Origin: Hippea alviniae EP5-r
GTDB lineage: Bacteria; Campylobacterota_A; Desulfurellia; Desulfurellales; Hippeaceae
Direction: 5' to 3'
DNA length: 64,000 nt
NCBI RefSeq assembly: GCF_000420385.1
Contig: NZ_ATUV01000001.1
Coordinates: forward strand, 682,001-746,000
Shown here: one piece after another, positions 1 through 8,781 of the stretch
How positions within the stretch are numbered: the stretch's first letter is position 1
Layout: each line of letters begins with the position of its first letter
The notes under the pieces: generated by a model
What the model saw: the letters and a program-made list of their open reading frames with translations, nothing else
Database searches by the model: none
What the model was told of the DNA's origin: nothing
Program-made: the position numbers and the translations under genes

Positions 1-255
1 ATACATCACAAAGAGCATGATAACAACAAAAGCGAAACTAAGAACAATAAACAGAACAGATAACACGCACAAAAAACCTGCAAAAAGCTTATCTCTAAAA
101 GGATAAAAAACATTTTCAAACAGCCGTATAAGTTTTCCTATCCAAACGACGGGATGAATCTTTACAGGTGGCTCACCAAAGAAGTAATCCAGTATAAACC
201 CAACAACAAACGCTATGGCATTATAATAAACAAGCTGTGATATTATCTCTTTCAC
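1..255 (-). CDS. cbiB: Adenosylcobinamide-phosphate synthase CbiB (partial, C-terminus outside window)
   Basis: Only the first ~85 codons are in the window. Read on the minus strand from a GTG at 255, the product starts V-K-E-I-I-S-Q-L and carries the family signature D-x3-GEPP...HPVVWIGKLI, followed by a hydrophobic segment. CbiB is an integral membrane enzyme that attaches the aminopropanol arm to cobyric acid. The GTG overlaps the cobQ stop as GTGA, so the two are translationally coupled. The family motif and the cob context make the assignment firm, although the gene is incomplete. Confidence 0.85.
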   Translation of the reverse strand, partial: MKEIISQLVYYNAIAFVVGFILDYFFGEPPVKIHPVVWIGKLIRLFENVFYPFRDKLFAGFLCVLSVLFIVLSFAFVVIMLFVMY

Positions 256-1640
256 TGTATCATCTTATCAACAGGAAGACTATTTTCAATTATTTCAGCA
301 AGCATATCTATCTGTTTATCCTTCTCTTTTGCTATATCAATATTCACATCAATCTTTTTGCCAATAACATTAAAAATAAATTTTAGAAACTCTCTATTGT
401 TGAAAATGCCATGCAGATATGTGCCTATGATTTTTTTGCTTTCTTCAAACACGCAAACATTACTGTCTTCTGCAAGCTGAATAACACCTTCAACTTCTGA
501 TAAACCGTGATGAATCTCATAGCCTTCAAGGTTTGCACCTTTTAGGTAATTTATGCCTTTGTATGTTTTATTGATAAGCTTTTTATCTTTGGAAAACTCT
601 GTCGTCATTTTCAAAAAACCAAATCCCTTACTTAAACCAACCACTTCACCGAGCATCTGATAACCGCCGCAGACACCAATCAATAGCTTTTTTGAGAGAA
701 TCTTACACAAGGCTTCATAAAAACCTGCCTTATAAAGGTAATTTAAATCATAATCAACAGCTTTTGAACCCGGAATAATCACCATATCACAATCATCAAA
801 CTCTGGTTTGTCTATAAATTTAAGACTTACATCATCGATAAACTCAAAAACTCCAAAGTCTGTAAAGTTTGACATATAGGGCAACTTTATTACGCAGATT
901 TTTACAAAGCCTTCTTTTTTTGATGGTTTAAACAGAGAATCTTCTTCATCAAGCTTCAATCTAACAAAAGGCACAACACCCAAAATCGGCACACTACAAT
1001 AATTTTTAAACATATCAAAGGCAGGTTTTAGAAGATTTATATCACCCCTAAACTTGTTTATTATAAAGCCTTTGACCAACGGTTTAAATTTATCTTTTAT
1101 CAAATCGAATGTGCCCTTAAATGCTGCAAACACACCACCTTTGTCTATGTCTCCAACTATGTAAACATTCGCTTTGGCATAGCCTGCCATCCTTAAGTTT
1201 ACAATATCGTATTTTTGAAGGTTTATCTCAGCTGGTGAGCCTGCACCTTCCATAACAATAAAGTCAAACTCTCTACTTAGACTATCAAAGGCATCCTTTG
1301 CTATTTCGAAATGCTCATCTGCGAACTTGTAATACTCACCATAAGATACGGTTTTGAATGGTTTACCCTTTCTCACTATGTATGTCTTCCCGCCATCTGG
1401 TTTTAAAAGTATAGGGTTCATTCTCCAATCCGGCATAACTCGTGCCGCAGTTGCCTGTAGATTCTGAGCTATGCTTATCTCAAAGCCATCTGGCGTTGTT
1501 ATGCTGTTTAGCGACATATTTTGAGATTTAAACGGTGCAACAGAGTATCCTTTATTTGCTAAAATTCTGCAGAATGCAGTCGTTATTATGCTTTTCCCAA
1601 CCCCCGATGCAGTTCCGCAGAACATTATCGCTTTAGCCAT
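252..1640 (-). CDS. cobQ: Cobyric acid synthase CobQ/CbiP
   Basis: A glutamine-dependent amidotransferase that amidates adenosylcobyrinic acid a,c-diamide to adenosylcobyric acid. The N-terminal P-loop-like motif GTASGVGKS (residues 9-17) begins the synthetase domain. The C-terminal class-I-like glutaminase domain carries the nucleophile in GVCGGYQML (Cys324) and the YEIHHG motif near residue 375. At 462 aa it is slightly shorter than the usual ~480-510. It lies between cobD and cbiB in the minus-strand operon with overlapping ends, matching its position in the pathway just before CbiB. Confidence 0.95.
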   Translation of the reverse strand: MAKAIMFCGTASGVGKSIITTAFCRILANKGYSVAPFKSQNMSLNSITTPDGFEISIAQNLQATAARVMPDWRMNPILLKPDGGKTYIVRKGKPFKTVSYGEYYKFADEHFEIAKDAFDSLSREFDFIVMEGAGSPAEINLQKYDIVNLRMAGYAKANVYIVGDIDKGGVFAAFKGTFDLIKDKFKPLVKGFIINKFRGDINLLKPAFDMFKNYCSVPILGVVPFVRLKLDEEDSLFKPSKKEGFVKICVIKLPYMSNFTDFGVFEFIDDVSLKFIDKPEFDDCDMVIIPGSKAVDYDLNYLYKAGFYEALCKILSKKLLIGVCGGYQMLGEVVGLSKGFGFLKMTTEFSKDKKLINKTYKGINYLKGANLEGYEIHHGLSEVEGVIQLAEDSNVCVFEESKKIIGTYLHGIFNNREFLKFIFNVIGKKIDVNIDIAKEKDKQIDMLAEIIENSLPVDKMIQ

Positions 1641-2665
1641 CTTCCATAAACCTTCAAAAAAGAGTTTAAAAACTTCTCCGTAGTTCTTTTATCCTTGATA
1701 GAAATTCTAAAGAATTTATCACTCAATCCCCTAAAATTCGAGCAATCCCTTATCAAAAAGCCTTCTTTTATCATCTTATCAAAAAGCCAGGCTGAGTCTT
1801 TTCTCTTTAATTTAAACAACAAAAAGTTTGTCTTGCTTTCGAAGGTTTCAACATACCCACTCTTTTTCATCTCCTCTCTTAGCCAATCCCTAACATTTAC
1901 AATCTGAGCTATTTTGTTAGAATAATCCAGATCTAAAGCCCTTATAGCAAGCTCTTCGGCTAAAGCCGATACAGACCAGGAAAGATTAATTCTATTAAGT
2001 TTCTCTATAATTTCGCTGTTTGGAGTATAAAGCCAACCCACCCTTGCACCTGCAAGTCCATAAAGCTTGGAAAAACTTCTCAAAACGGCAAAATTATCGC
2101 TTTTTGCAAAATTAAAAACCGAAGTGTCTGATGCAAACTCTATATAAGACTCATCAACAACAAAAAATGTGTCCTTGTTCTCTTCTATAAACTGACTGAG
2201 TTTTAACGGTGATATAAAACCACCTGTTGGATTGTTTGGGTTGCAGATAAAGACAATGTCATGGTTGATTTCCAAAAGCTCAAACTCAAAATTCTTTTCT
2301 TCTTTTGCAAACCTAAAATCGACTTTCATATCAAATGCTTTAGCCAAAATCTCATACTCAGAAAATGCAGGCTCATAAATCAGTGCTTCTCTTTTTGAAA
2401 AAATCATGCACAAATCTTTAATAAGACTCAAACTCCCACTGCCTGCAATTATCTTTTCTTTATCAAGAGAAAACTTTTTAGATATTGCATCTCTTAGTCT
2501 GTATGGAGTTTCTGAAAACAAACCAGAAAGCAGAAATTTATAGTCCAAATCATCAAACAGAGCACTCTCTGGCTCAACGGTATTACTGCTTAAATCTATA
2601 AGACTTTTTTTGTCTATGCCGTATTTTTCTGAAAAATATAAAAGATTACCACCATGTTTTAGCAT
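1625..2665 (-). CDS. cobD: Threonine-phosphate decarboxylase CobD-like (PLP aminotransferase fold)
   Basis: A fold-type I PLP enzyme of the HisC/CobD/CobC group. It begins with the HGGN motif typical of CobD, has CNPNNPTGG for substrate/PLP binding and SFSKLYGLAGARVGW with the PLP-binding lysine. CobD makes (R)-1-aminopropan-2-ol phosphate for the nucleotide loop. A GTG six bases upstream (2671) is an alternative start; I prefer ATG at 2665 because GGTAAG lies about 5 nt before it. The start overlaps cobS. HisC activity is possible in principle, but the HGGN start and cob neighbours favour CobD. Confidence 0.88.
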   Translation of the reverse strand: MLKHGGNLLYFSEKYGIDKKSLIDLSSNTVEPESALFDDLDYKFLLSGLFSETPYRLRDAISKKFSLDKEKIIAGSGSLSLIKDLCMIFSKREALIYEPAFSEYEILAKAFDMKVDFRFAKEEKNFEFELLEINHDIVFICNPNNPTGGFISPLKLSQFIEENKDTFFVVDESYIEFASDTSVFNFAKSDNFAVLRSFSKLYGLAGARVGWLYTPNSEIIEKLNRINLSWSVSALAEELAIRALDLDYSNKIAQIVNVRDWLREEMKKSGYVETFESKTNFLLFKLKRKDSAWLFDKMIKEGFLIRDCSNFRGLSDKFFRISIKDKRTTEKFLNSFLKVYGRWLKR

Positions 2666-3362
2666 ACACACTTACCAGTGATAGAATTATAAGAAGCAGC
2701 GCTTCTGTTGTCTCTATGGAAAAACCCAGCATATCACCTGTTATAACTCCCAGTTTCTTTTTGAAATATTCAAAAATAAAGAAAACATATAAAAAGAATG
2801 CAAAATTTACAATCAAAGCAACTCTAATAGGCAAAACAAAAAAGCTTAAAACAACAATTATGTATCCAAAAGCAAAATCAAAAAACTTAAATTCTTTAAA
2901 AAAATCATGCGCTGTGCCTTTTTCTCTTCCATATGGAAGCTTTTTCATCAAGTAAACAACCGAAAACCTGCTGTATGCAGGCAGAAAAATATAAAACAAC
3001 TTATCTTTTACAACAAAGAAACCAAGCAACTTAGCAAAAAGCACGAAAAAGATAGCAAGGACGCCGAATGTCCCTATTCGGCTATCCTTCATTATTTTTA
3101 GCATCTCATCTCTGTCTCTGTGAGAGAAAAACGCATCCGAAGCATCGGCAAGTCCGTCTATATGCAAACCACCTGTTATAAAAACAAGATAAAACAGCAT
3201 AAAAAAGACAGAGAAAGGTTCTTTTAAAAAGGATAAACCATAAAGCCCAGCTCCTATGAGCAACCCGACAACAGGGAAAAACTTAACGCTCTCTTTTGCA
3301 TTGAATTTGCAGTTTATGCGTATAATTGTAAGAAACGATAGAGCGCTTAAAAGTGAGTTCAA
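2646..3362 (-). CDS. cobS: Adenosylcobinamide-GDP ribazoletransferase CobS
   Basis: A polytopic membrane protein of 238 aa that joins adenosylcobinamide-GDP and alpha-ribazole, the last stage of cobamide assembly. The signature GGLHIDGLADASDAFF followed by R-D-x-D and the KDSRIGTFG motif is diagnostic; several hydrophobic helices surround it. The start appears to be TTG at 3362, overlapping the cobT stop as TTGA, which implies translational coupling. The gene sits directly between cobT and cobD. No CobU/CobY gene is visible in the window. Confidence 0.93.
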   Translation of the reverse strand: MNSLLSALSFLTIIRINCKFNAKESVKFFPVVGLLIGAGLYGLSFLKEPFSVFFMLFYLVFITGGLHIDGLADASDAFFSHRDRDEMLKIMKDSRIGTFGVLAIFFVLFAKLLGFFVVKDKLFYIFLPAYSRFSVVYLMKKLPYGREKGTAHDFFKEFKFFDFAFGYIIVVLSFFVLPIRVALIVNFAFFLYVFFIFEYFKKKLGVITGDMLGFSIETTEALLLIILSLVSVYAKTWW

Positions 3363-4432
3363 GTTTCAGCCTCTGAAACACCCGCTTCTTCAAATGTTGC
3401 AACTTCTTTTATTATTCTTGCTGCAGCGTCTATGATATGCATGGCAAGTGTTGCACCTGTTCCTTCACCCAATCTCATATTTAGCCTTAAAATCGGCTCA
3501 AGGCCTAAATATTCAAGCATAAGCTTATGTCCCTTCTCTTCTGACAAATGCCCAGCAAACATGTAATCTTTAACGCTCTCATTTAGCTCATAGGCTATCA
3601 AAGCTGCTGCAGTTGATATAAAACCATCGATAATAACAGGAATTCTGTTATAAGCCGCAGCAAGAATAACGCCTGTAATACCTGCAATCTCAAGCCCACC
3701 AACCTTAGAGAGCACATCTATCGGGTCGTTCTTGTCTGGCTTGTTTAATTCTATAGCTTTTTTAATGGCATCTATTTTTCTCGAATAAGCATCATCGCTT
3801 ATGAGCGTGCCTCTTCCTGCTATCTCTTCTGGACTTTTATTTAAAATAACAGAAGCAATTGCAGCAGATGGCGTTGTGTTGCCTATTCCCATATCACCCG
3901 TTGCCACAAGATTTAAACCTTCACTCTTTATCTTTTCGTCTGCAATTTCAAAACCAACCATTATTGCATCTATAGCTTCTTCTCTACTCATCGCTGCAGT
4001 CTTTGTCATATTATTCGTGCCGTTTTTCACTTTTCTGCTTATAAACTCATTTTCACCATCTATCTCTTTTTCATCAAACTCACACTTTGTCCCTATGTCG
4101 CATACAACAACCTTTGCGTTATTTTGTCTTGCAAGAACAGTAATTGTTGCGATACCAGCTATAAATGCCTTTACCATTTCACATGTTACAACCTGTGGAT
4201 ATGCACTCACACCTTCTTCGACAACGCCATGGTCGCCTGCCATAACAAATACGCATCTTTTATCAGTTGAAGGCTTAAGTGTCTCCTGAATAGCACAAAG
4301 CCGCTCAGATATATCATTCAATTTTCCCATTGCCCTAAAAGGCATAATAAGTTGGGAGGTTCTCTCTTGTGCTTTCTTTAGTATTTTTTCATCCGGTTTT
4401 TTTATAGAAACTATGAGTTCATTAAAGTGCAT
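3359..4432 (-). CDS. cobT: Nicotinate-nucleotide-dimethylbenzimidazole phosphoribosyltransferase CobT
   Basis: Activates the lower-ligand base to its alpha-ribotide for cobamide synthesis. Visible family segments are FVMAGDHGVVEEGVSAYPQ, ATGDMGIGNTTPS, GGLEIAGITG and the C-terminal RLGEGTGA loop containing the catalytic Glu. At 357 aa the length is normal. It is the first gene of the minus-strand cob operon: an AGGAGG lies 5 nt before ATG 4432, and a TTGACA-type promoter is seen upstream. The 87-bp leader is too short for a cobalamin riboswitch. Confidence 0.96.
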   Translation of the reverse strand: MHFNELIVSIKKPDEKILKKAQERTSQLIMPFRAMGKLNDISERLCAIQETLKPSTDKRCVFVMAGDHGVVEEGVSAYPQVVTCEMVKAFIAGIATITVLARQNNAKVVVCDIGTKCEFDEKEIDGENEFISRKVKNGTNNMTKTAAMSREEAIDAIMVGFEIADEKIKSEGLNLVATGDMGIGNTTPSAAIASVILNKSPEEIAGRGTLISDDAYSRKIDAIKKAIELNKPDKNDPIDVLSKVGGLEIAGITGVILAAAYNRIPVIIDGFISTAAALIAYELNESVKDYMFAGHLSEEKGHKLMLEYLGLEPILRLNMRLGEGTGATLAMHIIDAAARIIKEVATFEEAGVSEAET

Positions 4433-4463
4433 ACAAACCTCCTGTTAATAAACTTTAAGGAAA

Positions 4464-4492
4464 TATTTAACAATATAAAACGCTTATGTCAA
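4464..4492 (-). promoter_or_regulatory. Candidate sigma70-type promoter of the cob operon
   Basis: On the minus strand TTGACA (4487-4492) is separated by 17 bp from TAAATA (4464-4469), about 30 nt before the cobT start. The -35 is perfect and the -10 weak (3 of 6). Confidence 0.5.
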
Positions 4493-4519
4493 CAATCAGA
4501 ATATTGAGCAATAAACAAC

Positions 4520-6451
4520 TTGAATTTATCTCAGAAAAGTATTAGGTTTTCAAAAATAAGACTGATTCAAGAAATGCTCGAAAAAGGTAGGATTGGTGAG
4601 ATTATAAGAGAAAACTTTACCAAACACTTCTCTCATATAGCAGACAAAAAAGATATTGAACTTTTAAGCGAAGCTGTTTATAGCCTACTAAACCACAAAA
4701 TGGATTCCTTAAGCAAATTAGGAGAAAGGCTATTTCTATCAGGAATCTTGCTTTCTCACTTTTTTTACATCTTTGAAAAGGTTGTATCCCTTCTTGAAGG
4801 TGAGAAAAAGAACCTAAGATTAGAGAATATGCTTTCAGCAAAAAGAGAGCTTGCAAAAGGATACATTAAAGAAGAGTTAAAATTCGACAAACACCTATTT
4901 GAAAGATACAAAAACAGAAAAATAGCAGCAGAAAGCAAAGAACTATCGGAAGCTTTAAATATGCATACAAGTTGGATTATCAATTTTATAAACTCTATCC
5001 TTGATGGAACGATTTACGAAAACAGCGAACTCGACAGCTGGATAGACAAAACTCAACAAACTGAGATACCGAATCTTGATAACAATACCTACAAAAAGAT
5101 AAACAATTCTCTTAAAGAAACGGCAAAAAGACTTTTGAAAGCTTATAGAAATGGAGAGTATTTCTATTTTTCTGTGCTTTACAGGGAATTTATGGGATAT
5201 TCGTCAAAAATGCAAAACATGTTGATTCTAAACTTCATGAGCGAAGAGATTATCTCTATATACACAGACTATCTAACTGGGCTCGATAATCAGTTTAAAC
5301 TGAAGAAAGATTTGAAAAAGTATGCGGATAAATACCTGCTTTTAATAGATATAAGCAACTTCAGAGAGATAAACATAAGTTATGGATTCGATACGGGCGA
5401 CAAAATCTTAAAACACACGGCAGAAGTGTTAAAAAGCATAGAAAACTGCAGAGCTTATAGGTTTATAGGCGATGAGTTTGCGGTTATTATTGACTCAAAA
5501 GAGAAATCCCACAAGATCCTAAAAAGCCTTGAATCTATGACATTTACTATAAATCATCACACAATATCGCTCTTTTTCTATGGAGCCTTAGGCAAAATTA
5601 AGCCAAACATACTCGAGCTTGCAGAATATGGTTTAATAAAAACCAAAAAGTTAAAAAACCATATAATAGATTTAGAAGAATCTGAAAAAAACAACTTAGC
5701 AGGTGTATCGCTCTCAAATAAAGACCTTCTCTCAATCAATGCTCAGCTAAAGGTGGCTGTGGCATCAGATAAAATTGTCCCTTATCTTCAGGGTATATTT
5801 GACGCATGCAATTTATCAAAACCTGCAAAATATGAAGCATTGATGAGAATAAGATTTAAAGAGAAAACAATAACGCCAAAGGAATTTCTAAGCATTTTAA
5901 AAAATACATATCTCTACTTTGAAGCAACAAAGATAATGTTTCTCAAATGCGTCGATGTAATTGAAAGAAGAGACATAGAGATAAACTTCAACTTAAGCGT
6001 ACTTGACATAATAAACCAAAACACAACAAAATTTCTAAAGACAATTCTACTTAAAAAACCAGAAATAGCACAGAAGATAACATTTGAGATTACAGAAGAA
6101 GAAGCCATAGAAAACTTCAGAGAAGTTAAGAAATTTATATCCGATATTAAAAAACTTGGAGTTAAAATTGCCATAGACGACTTCGGTAGCGGGTATGCAA
6201 ATTACAGCTATATCTTCAACATGAATCCAGATTACATAAAGATAGACGGAAACCTTGTGTCTGAGATACTAACAAACGACAAACAGGTTGTTTTTATAAA
6301 ATCGTTGGTTGATATGTGCAAAAATATAGGAATAAAAACCGTTGCGGAGTTTGTTGATTCAAAAGAGAAAATAGAGAAATTGGAAAAACTGGGTATAGAT
6401 TACTTTCAGGGTTTTTATCTGCATAAACCAGAACCATGCGATAAATTATAG
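4520..6451 (+). CDS. GGDEF/EAL protein: degenerate cyclase domain plus probable c-di-GMP phosphodiesterase
   Basis: A 643-aa soluble signalling protein. Residues 1-240 are helical and of uncertain family; an H-x2-W around 149-152 followed by a Gly faintly resembles a CZB zinc domain, but the other ligands are missing. Residues ~250-385 form a GGDEF domain whose active-site loop reads RFIGDEF, so cyclase activity is doubtful. The EAL domain (~405-640) keeps EALMR (439-443), FNLS, EITEEEA, DDFGSG, DYIKIDG, AEFVDSKE and QGFYL, the residues expected for catalysis. The likely role is c-di-GMP hydrolysis tuned by the N-terminus and a GTP-binding GGDEF domain. Start TTG 4520 is uncertain; ATG near 4574 is an alternative. 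Confidence 0.85.
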   Translation: MNLSQKSIRFSKIRLIQEMLEKGRIGEIIRENFTKHFSHIADKKDIELLSEAVYSLLNHKMDSLSKLGERLFLSGILLSHFFYIFEKVVSLLEGEKKNLRLENMLSAKRELAKGYIKEELKFDKHLFERYKNRKIAAESKELSEALNMHTSWIINFINSILDGTIYENSELDSWIDKTQQTEIPNLDNNTYKKINNSLKETAKRLLKAYRNGEYFYFSVLYREFMGYSSKMQNMLILNFMSEEIISIYTDYLTGLDNQFKLKKDLKKYADKYLLLIDISNFREINISYGFDTGDKILKHTAEVLKSIENCRAYRFIGDEFAVIIDSKEKSHKILKSLESMTFTINHHTISLFFYGALGKIKPNILELAEYGLIKTKKLKNHIIDLEESEKNNLAGVSLSNKDLLSINAQLKVAVASDKIVPYLQGIFDACNLSKPAKYEALMRIRFKEKTITPKEFLSILKNTYLYFEATKIMFLKCVDVIERRDIEINFNLSVLDIINQNTTKFLKTILLKKPEIAQKITFEITEEEAIENFREVKKFISDIKKLGVKIAIDDFGSGYANYSYIFNMNPDYIKIDGNLVSEILTNDKQVVFIKSLVDMCKNIGIKTVAEFVDSKEKIEKLEKLGIDYFQGFYLHKPEPCDKL

Positions 6452-6467
6452 CCACTCTTCTCAATCA

Positions 6468-6496
6468 TTGACAAAAAATATAGTTTAACCTATTAT
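6468..6496 (+). promoter_or_regulatory. Strong sigma70-type promoter for the flavoenzyme gene
   Basis: TTGACA (6468-6473), a 17-bp spacer, then TATTAT (6491-6496): a near-consensus promoter in the 109-bp gap before the gene at 6561, which also has a strong GGAGG ribosome binding site. Confidence 0.75.
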
Positions 6497-6560
6497 TTAA
6501 GTGGGATTTTTTACTTAAAAAGAAATTAAATGTTTTAGTTAGTTTAAGGAGGGCTTCCAA

Positions 6561-8444
6561 ATGGTTGGTATGTTTGATGCTGTAAAGATGGGCAGTCTAA
6601 ACCTTAAAAACCGATTCGTCATGGCTCCTGTTAAAACAGCATATGGCAATCCAAAAGGAGAAGTTAACGAACTGCATCTTAAGTTTTACGAAAAGGTGGC
6701 AAAGGGCGGAATAGCATTAATTATCACAGAACCTGTTGCAGTTTTGAAAAGCGGAAGAGAACATCCAAAACAGCTCTGTATCGATGAAGATTATTGTGTC
6801 GATGAACTAAAAAAGATAACGGATGTAATACACAAAAACGGCTCTTTGGCGTGCCTAAACCTTAACCACGCAGGAAGGGCAGCAAACCCAAAGGCAAGCG
6901 GTCAGCCACCTTTGGCACCAAGCGCAGTTATGTGTCCAGCAACAAAACAGACACCGCTTGAACTTACGCAGGAGCAGATTAAAGAGATAATTAAAGCATT
7001 TGGTGTTGCAACAAAAAGGGCAAAATTAGCCGGTTTTGATGCTGTTGAACTGCAGGCTGGAATGGGCTACCTTATAGCACAATTCCTAAAAGAGAGAACA
7101 AACAAAAGAACAGACGAATACGGCAAAGACAAGCTACTATTTGCAAAACAGGTGTTTGAAGAGATCTTTTCGAATGCAAATGGAATGGATGTAATTGTAA
7201 GAATTGCAGGCAATGAGTTTGTTGAAGGTGGAATTACACCAGAAGACAATAAACCAATCTTGGAGCTTGCAGAGAAATACGGTGCAGCTGCAATTCATGT
7301 GGGTTTGGGTAATGCGTGTGATACACCGCCATGGTACTATTCTGCAGCATTTACACCTGTTGAAAAGCAGATTGAAGCATTTAAATCTATCAAGAAACTT
7401 ACAAACCTGCCTGTAATCGTTGACGGAAGAATGGCAAACAAAGAGAAGATTCAGCAGGCTCTAAATGAAGGATGGGCTGATTTTATCGGTCTTGGCAAGT
7501 CTTTGGCCTGCGACCAAGCATTCGTAAAGAAACTTGAAGAAGGCAGAGATGACGAAATCTATTACTGTGGCGGATGTCTGCAGGGATGCTTACTAAAAGT
7601 CAAGGCTGGTATAGGTCTTGGATGTATTGTCAATCCATTTATCAATAGGGATGAGTTTACAAAGAGCGACAAGCAGCTTAAGTTTGTTGTAGTTGGTGGT
7701 GGTCCTGCTGGAATGGCAGCTGCAACCTATGCTGCAAAGAAAGGTTATTCTGCCGTTCTGTTTGAGAAAAACAAGCTTGGTGGCCAGTTCAACCTTGCCG
7801 TCTTGCCACCATTCAAAGACTCAATGAGAAGGCCGCTTAATTCTATGATTGAAGACCTAAAGAGACATAATGTTGAAGTAAAATACGAAGAAGCAGACTA
7901 TGAGAAAATCAAGGCATTAAATCCTGATGTTGTCGTCGTTGCAACAGGTGCAACATCTACACTTCCAAAGATTGAAGGTATTGAAAACGAAAACGCCGTT
8001 GATGCATTTGGATATTTTGAATTAAGCAAACCGGAAGGAAAGAAGGCTCTCGTTTTAGGCGTTGGATTGATAGGAAGAGAGATAATGGAAGATTTGATTC
8101 TAAAACATAGATTTGAAGAAGTTGTAGGTGTTGATATACTTGAAGAGTTGCCAGAAGATTTCACGCTTGCCAGATTGAGAACAAACCCGAAGGCGAAGAT
8201 AATTACAGGTGCAAGACTTGAGAGATTTACAAGCGATGGTGTCATAATAAACAAAGCTGGAAATGAAGAGAATATCGGTAAGTTTGACCTTGTAATAACC
8301 TGCATTGGAACAAGACCGAATCAGAAGCTGTATGAAGAGATAAAAGATAAGTTTGAGCATGTCGAACTTATAGGCGATGCAAACAAAGTCGCAGACATTT
8401 ACGAAGCAACGCAACAGGCTTATAATGTCGTTGCAAAGTATTAA
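6561..8444 (+). CDS. Old Yellow Enzyme / 2,4-dienoyl-CoA reductase-type NADH:flavin oxidoreductase
   Basis: A 627-aa three-part enzyme: an FMN-binding TIM barrel (1-~330), a 4Fe-4S site with Cys spacing C-x2-C-x3-C-x11-C (CGGCLQGC...C), then an FAD/NADH domain with VVGGGPAGMAA. This architecture passes electrons from NADH via FAD and Fe-S to FMN to reduce an activated C=C bond. The barrel motif usually reading HGAHGYL is QAGMGYL here, so the familiar active-site histidines are missing and the substrate cannot be inferred. The next family block, QFLKERTNKRTDEYG, is conserved. It has its own promoter and terminator, so it is probably monocistronic and well expressed. Confidence 0.88.
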   Translation: MVGMFDAVKMGSLNLKNRFVMAPVKTAYGNPKGEVNELHLKFYEKVAKGGIALIITEPVAVLKSGREHPKQLCIDEDYCVDELKKITDVIHKNGSLACLNLNHAGRAANPKASGQPPLAPSAVMCPATKQTPLELTQEQIKEIIKAFGVATKRAKLAGFDAVELQAGMGYLIAQFLKERTNKRTDEYGKDKLLFAKQVFEEIFSNANGMDVIVRIAGNEFVEGGITPEDNKPILELAEKYGAAAIHVGLGNACDTPPWYYSAAFTPVEKQIEAFKSIKKLTNLPVIVDGRMANKEKIQQALNEGWADFIGLGKSLACDQAFVKKLEEGRDDEIYYCGGCLQGCLLKVKAGIGLGCIVNPFINRDEFTKSDKQLKFVVVGGGPAGMAAATYAAKKGYSAVLFEKNKLGGQFNLAVLPPFKDSMRRPLNSMIEDLKRHNVEVKYEEADYEKIKALNPDVVVVATGATSTLPKIEGIENENAVDAFGYFELSKPEGKKALVLGVGLIGREIMEDLILKHRFEEVVGVDILEELPEDFTLARLRTNPKAKIITGARLERFTSDGVIINKAGNEENIGKFDLVITCIGTRPNQKLYEEIKDKFEHVELIGDANKVADIYEATQQAYNVVAKY

Positions 8445-8450
8445 AACATC

Positions 8451-8476
8451 AAAGGGAAGGCTAAAGCCTTCCCTTT
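8451..8476 (+). terminator. Intrinsic terminator after the flavoenzyme gene
   Basis: An 11-bp perfect hairpin, AAAGGGAAGGC / GCCTTCCCTTT with loop TAAA, immediately follows the stop codon. The A-rich left arm and T-rich right arm could allow function in both directions. Confidence 0.8.
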
Positions 8477-8490
8477 CCTCCTAAACAGCC

Positions 8491-8781
8491 ATGCCAAGAA
8501 GAAGAAAAAGAGCAAGAATAGGATATAGATTTGGAAAGGTTTGTTTTAAACCATGCGGAATGCCACGATACAACCTTGATAAGGTTACTCTAACCTATGA
8601 TGAGCTTGAAGCCATTAGGCTTGCAGATTTAGAAGGCATGTATCAACAGGATGCAAGCCAACTAATGAATGTATCAAGACCAACATTTTCGCGTATCATA
8701 GAGAGAGCACATCAAAAGATTGCAGAAGCGTTAATTCATTCTAAAGCCATAGAGATAGAAGAGCACATCGAAGATGAATAG
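8491..8781 (+). CDS. UPF0251 (DUF134) family DNA-binding protein
   Basis: A 96-aa protein with the family layout: basic N-terminus (MPRRRKRARIG), CFKPCGMP, then the block TYDELEAIRLADLEGM and a helix-turn-helix resembling sigma-4 regions (DASQLMNVSRPTFSRII). Presumed transcriptional regulator of unknown target. No Shine-Dalgarno is visible before the ATG, which lies 15 nt after the preceding terminator. It overlaps the HIT gene by 8 bp. Family assignment is confident; function is not. Confidence 0.88.
   Translation: MPRRRKRARIGYRFGKVCFKPCGMPRYNLDKVTLTYDELEAIRLADLEGMYQQDASQLMNVSRPTFSRIIERAHQKIAEALIHSKAIEIEEHIEDE

Noticed and set aside
3801-4289. 162-codon open frame opposite cobT
   Set aside because: Antisense shadow of a clear cobT gene, with composition typical of reverse reading and no start signal.
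4433-4519. Cobalamin riboswitch before the cob operon
   Set aside because: The 87-bp gap is too short for a cobalamin riboswitch and no B12-box-like conserved sequence is visible.
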